From Flavobacteriales bacterium (lineage in GTDB: Bacteria; Bacteroidota; Bacteroidia; CAIKAF01): a DNA stretch of 64,000 nucleotides. Location: assembly GCA_025451235.1 (NCBI GenBank), contig JANWKT010000017.1, positions 124,001 through 188,000 on the forward strand. Reading direction: 5' to 3'. Within the stretch, counting starts at the first letter, position 1; every line of letters starts with the position of its first letter. The translations under genes and the position numbers were made by a program. This document shows, in pieces, positions 19,123 through 27,244 of the stretch. The notes below the pieces were generated by a model. It was not told the origin of the DNA. It saw only the letters and a program-made list of their open reading frames with translations, and ran no database searches.

Positions 19123-19142
19123 GAGGCCTTATATTTGCTGTT

Positions 19143-19760
19143 ATGGAACATAATACTGAACAAAAGGAAAAGACCCCAGCGGACCTTTTTCTTCAAACCC
19201 TAAGACAGGCCACTGCTCCCATGCATACGCAACTGGAGGAGAATGCCATATCCAAATCCCTGATGAACCCAGGTGTTTCCCTCACAGATTATGCTTTTTA
19301 CCTGAGGTGTATGGGTGAAGTAATGAAGGTGTATGATACCCAGGTATTACCTGCTGTAAGCACCGTTATCACTGACGGAGCGAACAGGAAGAAGAGCCGG
19401 GACATTGACATGGACCTGGATTTTTTATATATGAATGGGGCCGAAAAAAAGGAAACCAAACCTTTTGTTGGTTTTATGGGAAACCCAAGCCTGCCCTACG
19501 CCTTGGGCTATGCTTACGTAATCGAAGGTTCCACGTTAGGCGGAAGGGTCATCCTCAAGCATATCAACCAGGCCTTGAAAATTGAGCAGGAAGGGGCCAA
19601 ATTTTTTGGTGGATATGGAGCTGAAACAGGTAAATACTGGAAGGATTTTCTTCAGGCTTTTTGTATATACATCCTAAGCAATAAGGGCGAAGAAGAAGCA
19701 ATCAAAGGGGCTATAGACGGGTTTTCTGACATCCACCGCCACTTTACCCAGCATGGCTAG
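19143..19760 (+). CDS. Heme oxygenase (biliverdin-producing)
   Basis: A 205-aa all-helical heme oxygenase that opens heme to biliverdin, CO and iron. The proximal His lies in 'ATAPMHTQLEEN'; the distal-helix region is 'GYAYVIEGSTLGG'. It belongs to the BphO/HmuO-like group. No bacteriophytochrome gene is next to it, so iron recovery is as likely as chromophore supply. The start is 'MEHNTEQ' (19143); the track adds ten residues lying over the promoter box. It overlaps the convergent SRPBCC gene by 4 nt. Confidence 0.88.
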   Translation: MEHNTEQKEKTPADLFLQTLRQATAPMHTQLEENAISKSLMNPGVSLTDYAFYLRCMGEVMKVYDTQVLPAVSTVITDGANRKKSRDIDMDLDFLYMNGAEKKETKPFVGFMGNPSLPYALGYAYVIEGSTLGGRVILKHINQALKIEQEGAKFFGGYGAETGKYWKDFLQAFCIYILSNKGEEEAIKGAIDGFSDIHRHFTQHG

Positions 19761-20188
19761 AATCGTTCAACAAAATGCTTGAGTGATTCGCGGATAATGG
19801 CCTCCCAGCCCCCGTCGAAATTCTCTTTTCTAAGATCTTTATTGTCTTTCGGGAATGTCTCTATCTTACTATGGGTAAGCCTTACAAGGGTTTTGTCTCC
19901 ATCCGGCACCAGTTCAAAGGTAACCAGGGATTCACCCTCATAGCCCTCGTACCTCCAGGTATAACTTATTCTTTCATGTGGAACCACCTCGGTGATCTTG
20001 CATAAATGCAGGTATTTGGTGCCATCAGCGGTTTCGCCGTAGAAGCTGAATTCATACCCCACCTCGGTCTTGAATCCAGGTAAATCAAAATACCAAACTT
20101 TCATATCCTCCGGATTGGTTATGGCCTTCCAGACCTTGGCTGGAGAGGCATTCAGGAGGATCTCTTTTATTATCGGAATTGCGCTCAT
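19757..20188 (-). CDS. SRPBCC / AHSA1-like protein
   Basis: A 143-aa START-like fold protein ('KEILLNASPAKVWKAITNPEDMKVWYF', 'GYEGESLVTFELVPDGDKTLVRLTH'). The AHSA1-like group binds small hydrophobic ligands; substrate unknown. Its ATG overlaps the stop of the upstream ArsR gene (4 nt). ArsR-SRPBCC pairs are common in Bacteroidota, with the regulator controlling the pair. Confidence 0.9.
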   Translation of the reverse strand: MSAIPIIKEILLNASPAKVWKAITNPEDMKVWYFDLPGFKTEVGYEFSFYGETADGTKYLHLCKITEVVPHERISYTWRYEGYEGESLVTFELVPDGDKTLVRLTHSKIETFPKDNKDLRKENFDGGWEAIIRESLKHFVERF

Positions 20189-20502
20189 CTATTAGTCTTT
20201 TTATTTTCAATATGTTTTTTTAGTGCCGCTAATTTTTTATCCCAGAATTTATTGTGGTGCTCTATCCACTTGGAAACCTCGTTCAGTGGGAGATAGCGGA
20301 GTTCACAATAGCGTTCTCTTCCTTTTTGTTTGATCTTGATCAGTCCACATTCCACCAGAATCTTGATATGTTTCGAAATAGCGGGTCTGCTTACCTCAAA
20401 ATGCCCAGCGACTTCATTCAGCTTAAGGGTTTCTTTGGCCAGCAGATCAATGATGGCCCTCCGGTTTGGGTCTGCAATGGCCTGAAAAACGTCTCTTCTC
20501 AT
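20185..20502 (-). CDS. ArsR-family transcriptional regulator
   Basis: A 105-aa winged-helix repressor-type regulator: 'DVFQAIADPNRRAIIDLL', 'LNEVAGHFEVSRPAISKHIKIL', 'KGRERYCELRYLPL'. No metal-binding CxC motif is visible, so it is probably a metal-independent member paired with the SRPBCC gene. The track ORF starts at 20724, but the 74-residue extension has no domain character and covers the promoter and both operators. I start at 'MRRDVFQ' (20502). Confidence 0.9.
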   Translation of the reverse strand: MRRDVFQAIADPNRRAIIDLLAKETLKLNEVAGHFEVSRPAISKHIKILVECGLIKIKQKGRERYCELRYLPLNEVSKWIEHHNKFWDKKLAALKKHIENKKTNR

Positions 20503-20513
20503 ACCTTTAATAT

Positions 20514-20529
20514 GTAACTGTTCGGTTAC
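20514..20529. promoter_or_regulatory. ArsR operator 1
   Basis: GTAACTGTTCGGTTAC, an imperfect palindrome GTAAC-N6-GTTAC, lies 11 nt upstream of the arsR-like start and immediately downstream of its -7 box. It has the same core as operator 2. Confidence 0.6.
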
Positions 20530-20558
20530 AAATATAATAAAAAAATTATGTAACCAAA
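20529..20558 (-). promoter_or_regulatory. Promoter of the arsR-SRPBCC operon
   Basis: Minus strand TTTG (20555-20558), 18-nt spacer, TATATTTG (20529-20536). The -33 element lies inside operator 2 and the -7 box touches operator 1, an arrangement expected for autorepression. Confidence 0.55.
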
Positions 20559-20565
20559 GGGTTAC
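20550..20565. promoter_or_regulatory. ArsR operator 2
   Basis: GTAACCAAAGGGTTAC, a palindrome with 6-bp arms and the same GTAAC-N6-GTTAC core, placed 36 bp from operator 1 and covering the -33 element. Confidence 0.6.
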
Positions 20566-20625
20566 GCATAAAAACTTATGAACAGGTGGGTTTTTCTCAT
20601 AAATGGTTGAACGAATCACATCGTA

Positions 20626-20647
20626 GAGATGGGCAATTGCCCGTCTC
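20626..20647. repeat. REP-like palindrome
   Basis: GAGA-T-GGGCAATTGCCC-G-TCTC is a near-perfect palindrome in the spacer between pheS and arsR. Its 13-mer AATTGCCCGTCTC recurs at 42650-42662, so it belongs to a dispersed intergenic family. Confidence 0.55.
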
Positions 20648-20751
20648 AGTGGTGAGTTGAAGGATGGATGAGTGGTCGCCACAAGGGAACCGCCATGCCC
20701 CAAAACAAAAGAATACTTGAACAATAGAACCGGCGATTTTTGACGTCAGAA

Positions 20752-21732
20752 CTAAAACTGATTGATAAACCTCAAATCATTCTCGTAAAACAATCGAATA
20801 TCTGAGATCTTATAGCGAAGCATGGTGAGCCTTTCTATGCCCATACCAAAGGCGTAACCTGTATATACTTCCGGATCGATCCCACAATTTTTTAATACGT
20901 TGGGATCTACCATTCCGCAACCTAAAATTTCCATCCACTTAAATTTTCCATCAATGGTCCAGCCAATATCCATTTCGGCGCTGGGCTCAGTGAAAGGGAA
21001 GTATGACGGGCGAAAGCGGACTTTGGTATCGTTGCCGAAATAAGATCTGACGAAATAAAAAAGTACATCTTTTAAATCGGAAAAAGAAACATTTTTATCG
21101 ATATACAATCCTTCACATTGGTGAAAAACCGGTGAATGGGTAGCATCACTGTCACATCTGTACACCCTGCCAGGAGAGATGATTCGGATGGGTGGCCTTT
21201 CATTCATCATGGTACGGACCTGAACGGATGATGTATGGGTACGAAGTAAAATATTGTTCTCTTTGTTGATGAAAAAAGTATCCTGCATATCACGGGCAGG
21301 ATGATCCGAAGGAAAATTCAATGCCGAAAAATTATGCCAGTCGTCTTCTACCTCAGGACCCTCCTTAGTAACAAAGCCGATCTTTTCAAAAATATCGATC
21401 ACTTCTTCATTCACCAGGTTCAGGGGATGTCGTTTCCCAAACTCAAGGAATTTACCAGGGAGGGTTTCGTCTTTATCGGATTTGGTGGCTATGTTAGCTT
21501 CCACGAACTGGTTCCCTTCTTCGAACTTTTCGGTAATCAGGATCTTTAGCTCATTCAGGGCCTTTCCCACGTCTTTCTTCTGATCGCCTGGGATTGTCTT
21601 AAATTTCTCGAAAAGATCGTTTAAACGGCCGTTTTTGCCCGAAATTTCACGTTTATAATTCTCCAGGTCGGCATTCGATTTAAGTTCGAATGACTTTACT
21701 TTTTCGGCTATTTCGGCGATCTCGTTGAGCAT
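20752..21732 (-). CDS. pheS: Phenylalanyl-tRNA synthetase alpha subunit
   Basis: A 326-aa class II synthetase catalytic subunit that charges tRNA-Phe together with PheT. It has the N-terminal coiled coil, motif 2 region 'RTHTSSVQVRTM' with 'RVYRCDSDATHSPVFHQ', 'FTEPSAEMDIGW', and motif 3 'AFGMGIERLTMLRYKISDIR'. Length is normal. pheT is not adjacent. Confidence 0.96.
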   Translation of the reverse strand: MLNEIAEIAEKVKSFELKSNADLENYKREISGKNGRLNDLFEKFKTIPGDQKKDVGKALNELKILITEKFEEGNQFVEANIATKSDKDETLPGKFLEFGKRHPLNLVNEEVIDIFEKIGFVTKEGPEVEDDWHNFSALNFPSDHPARDMQDTFFINKENNILLRTHTSSVQVRTMMNERPPIRIISPGRVYRCDSDATHSPVFHQCEGLYIDKNVSFSDLKDVLFYFVRSYFGNDTKVRFRPSYFPFTEPSAEMDIGWTIDGKFKWMEILGCGMVDPNVLKNCGIDPEVYTGYAFGMGIERLTMLRYKISDIRLFYENDLRFINQF

Positions 21733-21842
21733 AGAAATTAAAATTCGCTATAAAAGTGGAAAAAATTAGTTGAAAACTTGTTGAAATCACCAAAATATAT
21801 TTATCTTTATCAGAACGTTTATCAATGAAATCCCAGTTGTTT

Positions 21843-22184
21843 ATGAAAAAATACTTGCTCATATTCGTTACTTTAGCCGCTGTAGCTGCTTTCTCTTCTT
21901 GCTACGAGCCACCAGGACCAGGAACCGGTAAGGTGATTGTGATAGACCAAAATGATTTTCGTGTACCTTCTGCAACGGTGAAATTATCTCAACCGGGTCA
22001 GTTAGGAACGGGTTATATTGTGAACGAAGGCTTGACTGATCTGAATGGGGAGTATTCATACACCCATGAGCCAGCATTGGAAGTGATCCTGGACATCAGT
22101 GCCACCTATGGAACAGCCGTTGGACAAGGCATTATCCGTATCAAACCGGATGAGACCTCTACCGAAACTGTGAAGATCTACTAA
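21843..22184 (+). CDS. Small lipoprotein with CarboxypepD_reg-like fold (copy 1)
   Basis: A 113-aa lipoprotein starting 'MKKYLLIFV' with lipobox 'AFSSC' and a short Pro/Gly stretch 'YEPPGPGTG'. It then has one Ig-like/SpaA-type domain ('IVIDQNDFRVPSATVKLSQPG', 'GLTDLNGEYSYTHEPALEVIL'). A paralogue follows 82 nt later. I chose the second Met of the track ORF to give a standard lipoprotein signal. Function unknown. Confidence 0.8.
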   Translation: MKKYLLIFVTLAAVAAFSSCYEPPGPGTGKVIVIDQNDFRVPSATVKLSQPGQLGTGYIVNEGLTDLNGEYSYTHEPALEVILDISATYGTAVGQGIIRIKPDETSTETVKIY

Positions 22185-22266
22185 AACTCCGACCCTCAGG
22201 GCTTTTTTATCTATCGTATTCTATTTTCGTTGTTTCTGTTTTTAATAATCAAAACATTCGAACTCT

Positions 22267-22614
22267 ATGAAAAAAATTACATTCGCCTTAGTTATTGCCT
22301 CCGGGCTTTTACTTTCGTCCTGCTATACGCCTCCAACTCCTGGAACAGGGGTGATCCGTGTAGTGGATAACAACGATTTTTTGGTTCCGGGAGCAACTGT
22401 TCAATTATCACAACCCGGTCAAAACAATACTGGTTATATTGTGGTAACAGGACTTACCAATTTAACCGGAGAATACTCTTACACCCACGAACCTCCCTTG
22501 GAAGTGATATTGAATATCAGAGCCTATATGGGATCAACTGTACCGGCCAATCCATGTAATATGATTCGGATTGTTCCAGGCGAAACATCCTATAAAACAG
22601 TCACACTTCAGTAG
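22267..22614 (+). CDS. Small lipoprotein with CarboxypepD_reg-like fold (copy 2)
   Basis: A 115-aa lipoprotein, lipobox 'LLSSC', clearly homologous to the gene before it ('TPPTPGTGVIRVVDNNDF', 'PGATVQLSQPGQ', 'LTGEYSYTHEPPLEVILNI'). It differs mainly in the C-terminal third, where it carries 'PANPCNMIRI' with an extra Cys. The tandem copies imply duplication. Function unknown. Confidence 0.8.
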   Translation: MKKITFALVIASGLLLSSCYTPPTPGTGVIRVVDNNDFLVPGATVQLSQPGQNNTGYIVVTGLTNLTGEYSYTHEPPLEVILNIRAYMGSTVPANPCNMIRIVPGETSYKTVTLQ

Positions 22615-22650
22615 AACTTTTTTGAACGAGGAGATCAAAGGAATGGGTAA

Positions 22651-23007
22651 TTATACTAAGCCCTCAGGCTCTTCCCCAAAATAGTTCAAAATAGCTTCCT
22701 TGATGAGTTTATGCTGTTGCATAGAGGATAGAAAAGGCAATTCTTCCGTAGGTTCATAATGGGGCCACCCTTCTTCATCATTTCCCAGATATCGGTAATA
22801 GTTATATTGACTCAGCAGCTTACAAACGGCCACATGCATCACCTCTAGTTTTTCGTCTTTTTTTAGCTTGAGATTTCCTTTGCCCAACTCCTGGATCCCG
22901 ATCAAAAAAATGATCCCATCATAATCCAATTCTTCCCCGAATTGCTCTCCCAATTTTTTTAAAAGTGCTCCCCACTTGAGCTGAAATTCTTTTTCTCCTT
23001 CATCCAT
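22651..23007 (-). CDS. Conserved acidic hypothetical protein
   Basis: A 118-aa soluble protein, acidic, with 'EFGEELDYDGIIFLIGIQELGKG' and 'EGWPHYEPTEELPFLSSMQQHKLIKEAI'. It is directly downstream of pgk, sharing one nt, so it is probably co-transcribed with it. I do not recognise a characterised family and see no catalytic motif. Confidence 0.75.
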   Translation of the reverse strand: MDEGEKEFQLKWGALLKKLGEQFGEELDYDGIIFLIGIQELGKGNLKLKKDEKLEVMHVAVCKLLSQYNYYRYLGNDEEGWPHYEPTEELPFLSSMQQHKLIKEAILNYFGEEPEGLV

Positions 23008-24200
23008 TATGCTTCTATTGCGGCTACGCCGGGTAAAGTAATACCTTCCATTAATTCGAGCATGGCCCCACCCCCCGTGGATACATAACTGATGGAATCA
23101 CTTAAATTGAATTTATTGACTGCGGCAACAGAATCACCGCCACCTACCAGACTAAAAGCCCCATTCTCTTCGGTAGCATTGGCCACAGCGATCCCAACTT
23201 GCTGTGTGCCTTTTTGAAAGGCCTCCATTTCGAAAACACCCATCGGGCCATTCCACATAATGGTCTTAGAAGAGGCAATGATCTCGCAATACTCTTGAAT
23301 GGCCTGCTTGCCAATATCCAATCCCATATAACCTTCGGGAATGGCATTCGTTTCAAAAGTAGCAATGGTACCATGTTCGCTAAATTCGGTGCTGCAAACA
23401 GAATCTTTGGGGAGATATAATTTGGCCCCATGTTTTTCACAGAGTGCAATGATCTCTTTGGCATTCTCTATCATTTCATTTTCCACCAGGCTTTTTCCCA
23501 CTTGTCCGCCCATGGCTTTGATAAAAGTAAAGACCATACCACCTCCAATAATAAAATTATCCACGTTATCTGCCAGGTTTTTAATGATATTGATTTTAGA
23601 AGACACCTTTGCCCCGCCAATAATGGCAGTATAGGGTCTTTCCGCATTATTGAGTACTTTCTGTATATTTTTTACTTCGGCAGCCATTAACAAACCAAGG
23701 GCCTTGTTCGACTTAAAGAACTCTGCGATAACAGCCGTAGAAGCATGACGGCGATGGGCTGTGCCGAAGGCGTCATTCACATAAAAATCACCCAAGGAGG
23801 CCAGTTGTTGTGAAAACAACGTATCTCCCTTTTCTTCTTCCACATGGAACCTTAAGTTTTCCAATAAGAGTACTTCTCCAGGCTTTAGTTCCCTGGCAGC
23901 TTGTTCGGCCATGTCTCCAATACAGTCTTTGGTAAATTTTACCGGAAGGTTCAAAGCATTGCTTAAGCAATCAACCACATGTTTCAACGAATATTTTTCT
24001 TCATAACCCCCTTTAGGTCTTCCCAAATGTGACATCAGAATAACAGATCCTCCATCTTTCAATATTTTTTGAATGGTGGGGACAGCTGCTACTATGCGAG
24101 TATCATCCGTTACCTGGTAGTTTGCATCCAGGGGCACATTAAAATCTACCCTTACCAACACTTTTTTACCTGCAAACGAGAAGTCCTGAATGGTTTTCAT
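23007..24200 (-). CDS. pgk: Phosphoglycerate kinase
   Basis: Glycolytic kinase making ATP and 3-phosphoglycerate from 1,3-bisphosphoglycerate. It has 'RVDFNVPLD' at the N terminus, 'MSHLGRPKGGYEEKYSLK', 'GGAKVSSKI', and the C-terminal nucleotide loop 'VGGGDSVAAVNKF' with 'STGGGAMLELMEG'. It has 397 aa, normal. A TACTTTTG -7 box (minus, 24218-24225) precedes the ATG by 17 nt. Confidence 0.97.
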   Translation of the reverse strand: MKTIQDFSFAGKKVLVRVDFNVPLDANYQVTDDTRIVAAVPTIQKILKDGGSVILMSHLGRPKGGYEEKYSLKHVVDCLSNALNLPVKFTKDCIGDMAEQAARELKPGEVLLLENLRFHVEEEKGDTLFSQQLASLGDFYVNDAFGTAHRRHASTAVIAEFFKSNKALGLLMAAEVKNIQKVLNNAERPYTAIIGGAKVSSKINIIKNLADNVDNFIIGGGMVFTFIKAMGGQVGKSLVENEMIENAKEIIALCEKHGAKLYLPKDSVCSTEFSEHGTIATFETNAIPEGYMGLDIGKQAIQEYCEIIASSKTIMWNGPMGVFEMEAFQKGTQQVGIAVANATEENGAFSLVGGGDSVAAVNKFNLSDSISYVSTGGGAMLELMEGITLPGVAAIEA

Positions 24201-24248
24201 ATTGTTAAATTCTGGGGCAAAAGTAGTTTAAATATTTAATTTTTGGGG

Positions 24249-24344
24249 GCAGCTTTTTCAGATGCCAGAGGTCAGACGTCAGAGCCCTGCCGTTTCGCCG
24301 ATTTTTTCTTTGGCATCTGGACACTGACATCTGAAAAAGACTGC
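24249..24344. repeat. Imperfect inverted repeat (REP/MITE-like)
   Basis: The arms GCAGCTTTTTCAGATG and CATCTGAAAAAGACTGC can pair over a 96-nt span between pgk and the delta-prime gene. A competing inner pairing, CAGATGCCA with TGGCATCTG, is also available. It is rich in GTCAGA-type steps and has no ORF. It could act as a bidirectional structural element or be a mobile palindrome relic. Confidence 0.5.
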
Positions 24345-24413
24345 TAAAAACCCATGAATAAAATAAAAATCACCGGGCTCCAAGAGTCGGCCTAATTTTT
24401 ACCTTTGCTTTCA

Positions 24414-25526
24414 ATGAAATTTTCTGAGGTAGTTGGCCATCATGAGATCAAAAAAAAACTGATCCATGCCGTTCAAAACGGAAGGATACCCCATGCTCAG
24501 TTGTTTTTAGGCCAGGAAGGAGGAGGGAATCTTGCATTAGCTATCTCTTATGCGCAATACATTAACTGCACCCAAAGAACCTCTGAAGATTCATGTGGAA
24601 CATGCCCAAGTTGTATTAAGTATGGCAAACTTCAGCATCCCGATCTTCATTTTTGCTTCCCCATAACAGGAAGTGACAATACCTCAGATAGCTTTATGGG
24701 CGAATTCCATGAGATCATGAGGACCAACCCATACACTACTTATATTGAGTGGATGGAGAAGATCTCCGACGCAAAATCGGGCATTATGAATGTGGCACAG
24801 GCCAATGAGATCGTTAAAAAACTTTCTTTAAAACCCTATGAGGCCGATTACCAGATCATGATCATCTGGATGCCGGAAACCATGAATATCCCAACTGCCA
24901 ATAAACTATTGAAAACCATTGAAGAGCCACCCAATCGTTCATTGCTCATCCTGGTAGCCAATAATGATGAGGAGATGTTAAATACCATCCTGAGCAGGGT
25001 ACAATATATCAAACTGAAGAAACTCCAGGACATGGATATGCTGGCGGCATTAACCGGCAAATTCGAAATGAGTTTCGACAAAGCCCGGGAGATTGTAAAT
25101 GTGGCAGATGGAAATTATAGATATGCCCTTAAGCTGGTGGAGATGGAAGATGTGGATGAGGATACTACCAAACTTTTGCAGGATTGGTTCAGGGCAAGTT
25201 ATGCCATGGAAATAGGAAAATTGAATCAGGTGGTGGATACCATTGCCAAATTGTCGAGAGAAAAACAGAAATCTTTTTATGAATATGCCATTCATATTTT
25301 CCGCCAGTCTTTGGCCATGAACAATGCCCAGGAAGTAATGAGGGTAACCACCAACGAAAGACAGTTTCTCGATAAGTTCTCAGCAGTTACCCAAAACCAT
25401 AAGATCCCCAAGGTGATCGAAAAAATGGAGAAGGCCGTTTATTTTGTTGACCGGAATGCCAATGCAAAAATACTCGCTATGAACCTGAGTATGGACTTGT
25501 ATGAGGCCTTGAAATTGGAAAACTAA
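24414..25526 (+). CDS. holB: DNA polymerase III delta-prime subunit
   Basis: A 370-aa clamp-loader subunit: 'VVGHHEIKKKLIHAVQNGRIPHAQLFLGQEGGG', with a degenerate Walker A as expected for delta-prime, the zinc-binding Cys cluster ending 'CGTCPSC', and 'IEEPPNRSLLILVAN'. The start is the ATG at 24414; the track's TTG lies inside a TACCTTTG promoter box (24400-24407) ending 7 nt before the ATG. It heads the probable operon running to 33.2 kb. Confidence 0.92.
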   Translation: MKFSEVVGHHEIKKKLIHAVQNGRIPHAQLFLGQEGGGNLALAISYAQYINCTQRTSEDSCGTCPSCIKYGKLQHPDLHFCFPITGSDNTSDSFMGEFHEIMRTNPYTTYIEWMEKISDAKSGIMNVAQANEIVKKLSLKPYEADYQIMIIWMPETMNIPTANKLLKTIEEPPNRSLLILVANNDEEMLNTILSRVQYIKLKKLQDMDMLAALTGKFEMSFDKAREIVNVADGNYRYALKLVEMEDVDEDTTKLLQDWFRASYAMEIGKLNQVVDTIAKLSREKQKSFYEYAIHIFRQSLAMNNAQEVMRVTTNERQFLDKFSAVTQNHKIPKVIEKMEKAVYFVDRNANAKILAMNLSMDLYEALKLEN

Positions 25527-25598
25527 AGCGCCCTCCCTCCCGGAAGCCGCCCAAGAAGAAAATATACTTATCTTTGTTGGAATCGAAAAATCAAAGAA

Positions 25599-26771
25599 AT
25601 GGCTTGCAGGAGTTGTAGTACAGGAGATGGTGGAGTGCCAAAGGGATGTAAGAACAATGGTTCATGTGGAACCGGAGGTTGTAGCAATAAGCTGGAAGTG
25701 TTCGACTGGTTGTCGAATATGCAGCCGGTTAATCATACAGATCAGTTCAAATGGGTAGAAGTAAGGTTTAAGAATAGCCGGAAAGACTTTTACCATAACA
25801 AGAGTGGCCTCTCCTTATATACTGGTGATCTTATTGCTGTTGAAGGTAGTCCTGGGCATGATATAGGAACTGTGTCCCTAACCGGGGAGCTGGTAAAGCT
25901 CCAAATGAAAAAAACCGGATTCAACCATAAAACCGCCGAGGGCAGAACCGTTTACCGGAAGGCCCGTGAAAACGATATCCAGAAATGGAAAGAAGCGATC
26001 GATAAAGAAGACAGGTTCATGATGCATTGCAGAAAGATTTCCAGGGAATTAGGTCTGGAAATGAAATGCTCGGATGTGGAAAGTCAGGGAGATGGATCAA
26101 AAGCAACGTTTTATTATACTTCAGAGGGTAGGGTTGACTTCAGGGAACTGATCAAGGTATTGGCCAAGGACCTAAAAGTAAGAATAGAAATGCGCCAGAT
26201 CGGTTTCCGCCAGGAAGCAGGCCGTTTAGGAGGAATAGGGGTTTGTGGAAGAGAGTTATGTTGTTCTACCTGGATGAGAGATTTCCGCTCTGTAACCACT
26301 TCAGCTGCCAGGTACCAGCAGCTTTCCATCAATCCTCAAAAGCTGGCCGGTCAATGTGGAAAGTTGAAATGTTGTTTGAACTATGAGTTAGACAGCTATC
26401 TGGATGCATTGAGTGATTTCCCCAACACGCAGATCAAACTAAAAACAAAGATGGGCGATGCCAGTCACCAAAAAACAGATATTTTTAAAAGAATCGTTTT
26501 TTATACTTATGACAACACTCCTGGCGTTATTGTTCCGTTAGATATTCCCACCATTCAGAAAGTGTTAAAAATGAATAAAGAGGGAATACTTCCGGATGAC
26601 TTGGGCAGCCTGGTGGAAGAGCAGAATAAACAGAAGGAGATAGCTCCTCAAAAGAAGGAATTTGCCAATGTTTTGGATGAAATGAATCTTTCGAGATTTG
26701 ACAATACCAACAAGAACAACAAGAAGAAAAAGAAAAAAAGACATGGTAACTTCAGGAATGAGAAAAAATAA
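25599..26771 (+). CDS. ricT: PSP1-domain protein, RicT/YaaT-like
   Basis: A 390-aa protein with a Cys-rich N terminus ('MACRSCSTGDGG', 'GCKNNGSCGTGGC') and a PSP1 core ('EMRQIGFRQEAGRLGGIG', 'CGRELCC', 'QCGKLKCCLNYE'). In Bacillus, RicT/YaaT joins RicA and RicF in an Fe-S complex that affects RNase Y processing. The role in Bacteroidota is less clear. The C-terminal 40 residues are Asn/Lys-rich and probably disordered. A TATCTTTG box lies 22 nt before the ATG. It precedes gldH, a common Bacteroidota arrangement. Confidence 0.9.
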   Translation: MACRSCSTGDGGVPKGCKNNGSCGTGGCSNKLEVFDWLSNMQPVNHTDQFKWVEVRFKNSRKDFYHNKSGLSLYTGDLIAVEGSPGHDIGTVSLTGELVKLQMKKTGFNHKTAEGRTVYRKARENDIQKWKEAIDKEDRFMMHCRKISRELGLEMKCSDVESQGDGSKATFYYTSEGRVDFRELIKVLAKDLKVRIEMRQIGFRQEAGRLGGIGVCGRELCCSTWMRDFRSVTTSAARYQQLSINPQKLAGQCGKLKCCLNYELDSYLDALSDFPNTQIKLKTKMGDASHQKTDIFKRIVFYTYDNTPGVIVPLDIPTIQKVLKMNKEGILPDDLGSLVEEQNKQKEIAPQKKEFANVLDEMNLSRFDNTNKNNKKKKKKRHGNFRNEKK

Positions 26772-27243
26772 GTTATTATACATCACGTTCTTGCTCCTGT
26801 TCTTTGTTTCCTGCGACAGAAATAAAATTTATGAGAAATACCAAAGTATTCCAAATGGGGTCTGGAATACAAAAGAGCCGGTGAAGTTTGATTTTGAAGT
26901 GAAGGATACCAATGAGCTTTGTAACTTGTTGATCAATATCCGTTGTTCAGAGAATTATCCTTATCGCAATCTTTATATGTTCATGAAAACCACCCGTCCG
27001 GATGGAACAAGATCCATTGACACCCTCGAATTTTATTTGCTGGATGTAAAAGGAAAGCCATTGGGTAATTGCTCGGGAGATGTTTGCAATAATCAGTTCA
27101 TGATTGACCATCACTTTAAATTTCCCCAACCTGGCAAGTACGAATTTGAATTAAAGCAGTCAATGAGAACAGATGACGGGAATTTACCGATGGTATTGGA
27201 TGTAGGGATGAGATTAGAAAAAGCCGGATCCAAAAAACAATAA
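26758..27243 (+). CDS. gldH: Gliding motility lipoprotein GldH
   Basis: A 161-aa lipoprotein with signal and lipobox 'FLLLFFVSC', and the GldH body ('IPNGVWNTKEPVKFDFEVKDT', 'NLYMFMKTTRPDG', 'QPGKYEFELKQSM'). GldH is needed for gliding and is linked to the GldK-N/T9SS machinery. The start at 'MRKNKLLY' overlaps the ricT end by 14 nt; 'MVTSGM' (26743) is an alternative. It is followed directly by the PBP1A genes. Confidence 0.9.
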   Translation: MRKNKLLYITFLLLFFVSCDRNKIYEKYQSIPNGVWNTKEPVKFDFEVKDTNELCNLLINIRCSENYPYRNLYMFMKTTRPDGTRSIDTLEFYLLDVKGKPLGNCSGDVCNNQFMIDHHFKFPQPGKYEFELKQSMRTDDGNLPMVLDVGMRLEKAGSKKQ

Positions 27244-27244
27244 C

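Noticed and set aside
22190-22212. Possible terminator after the first small lipoprotein gene
   Set aside because: CCCTCAGGGC before a T-run has almost no loop, so a stable stem is unlikely.
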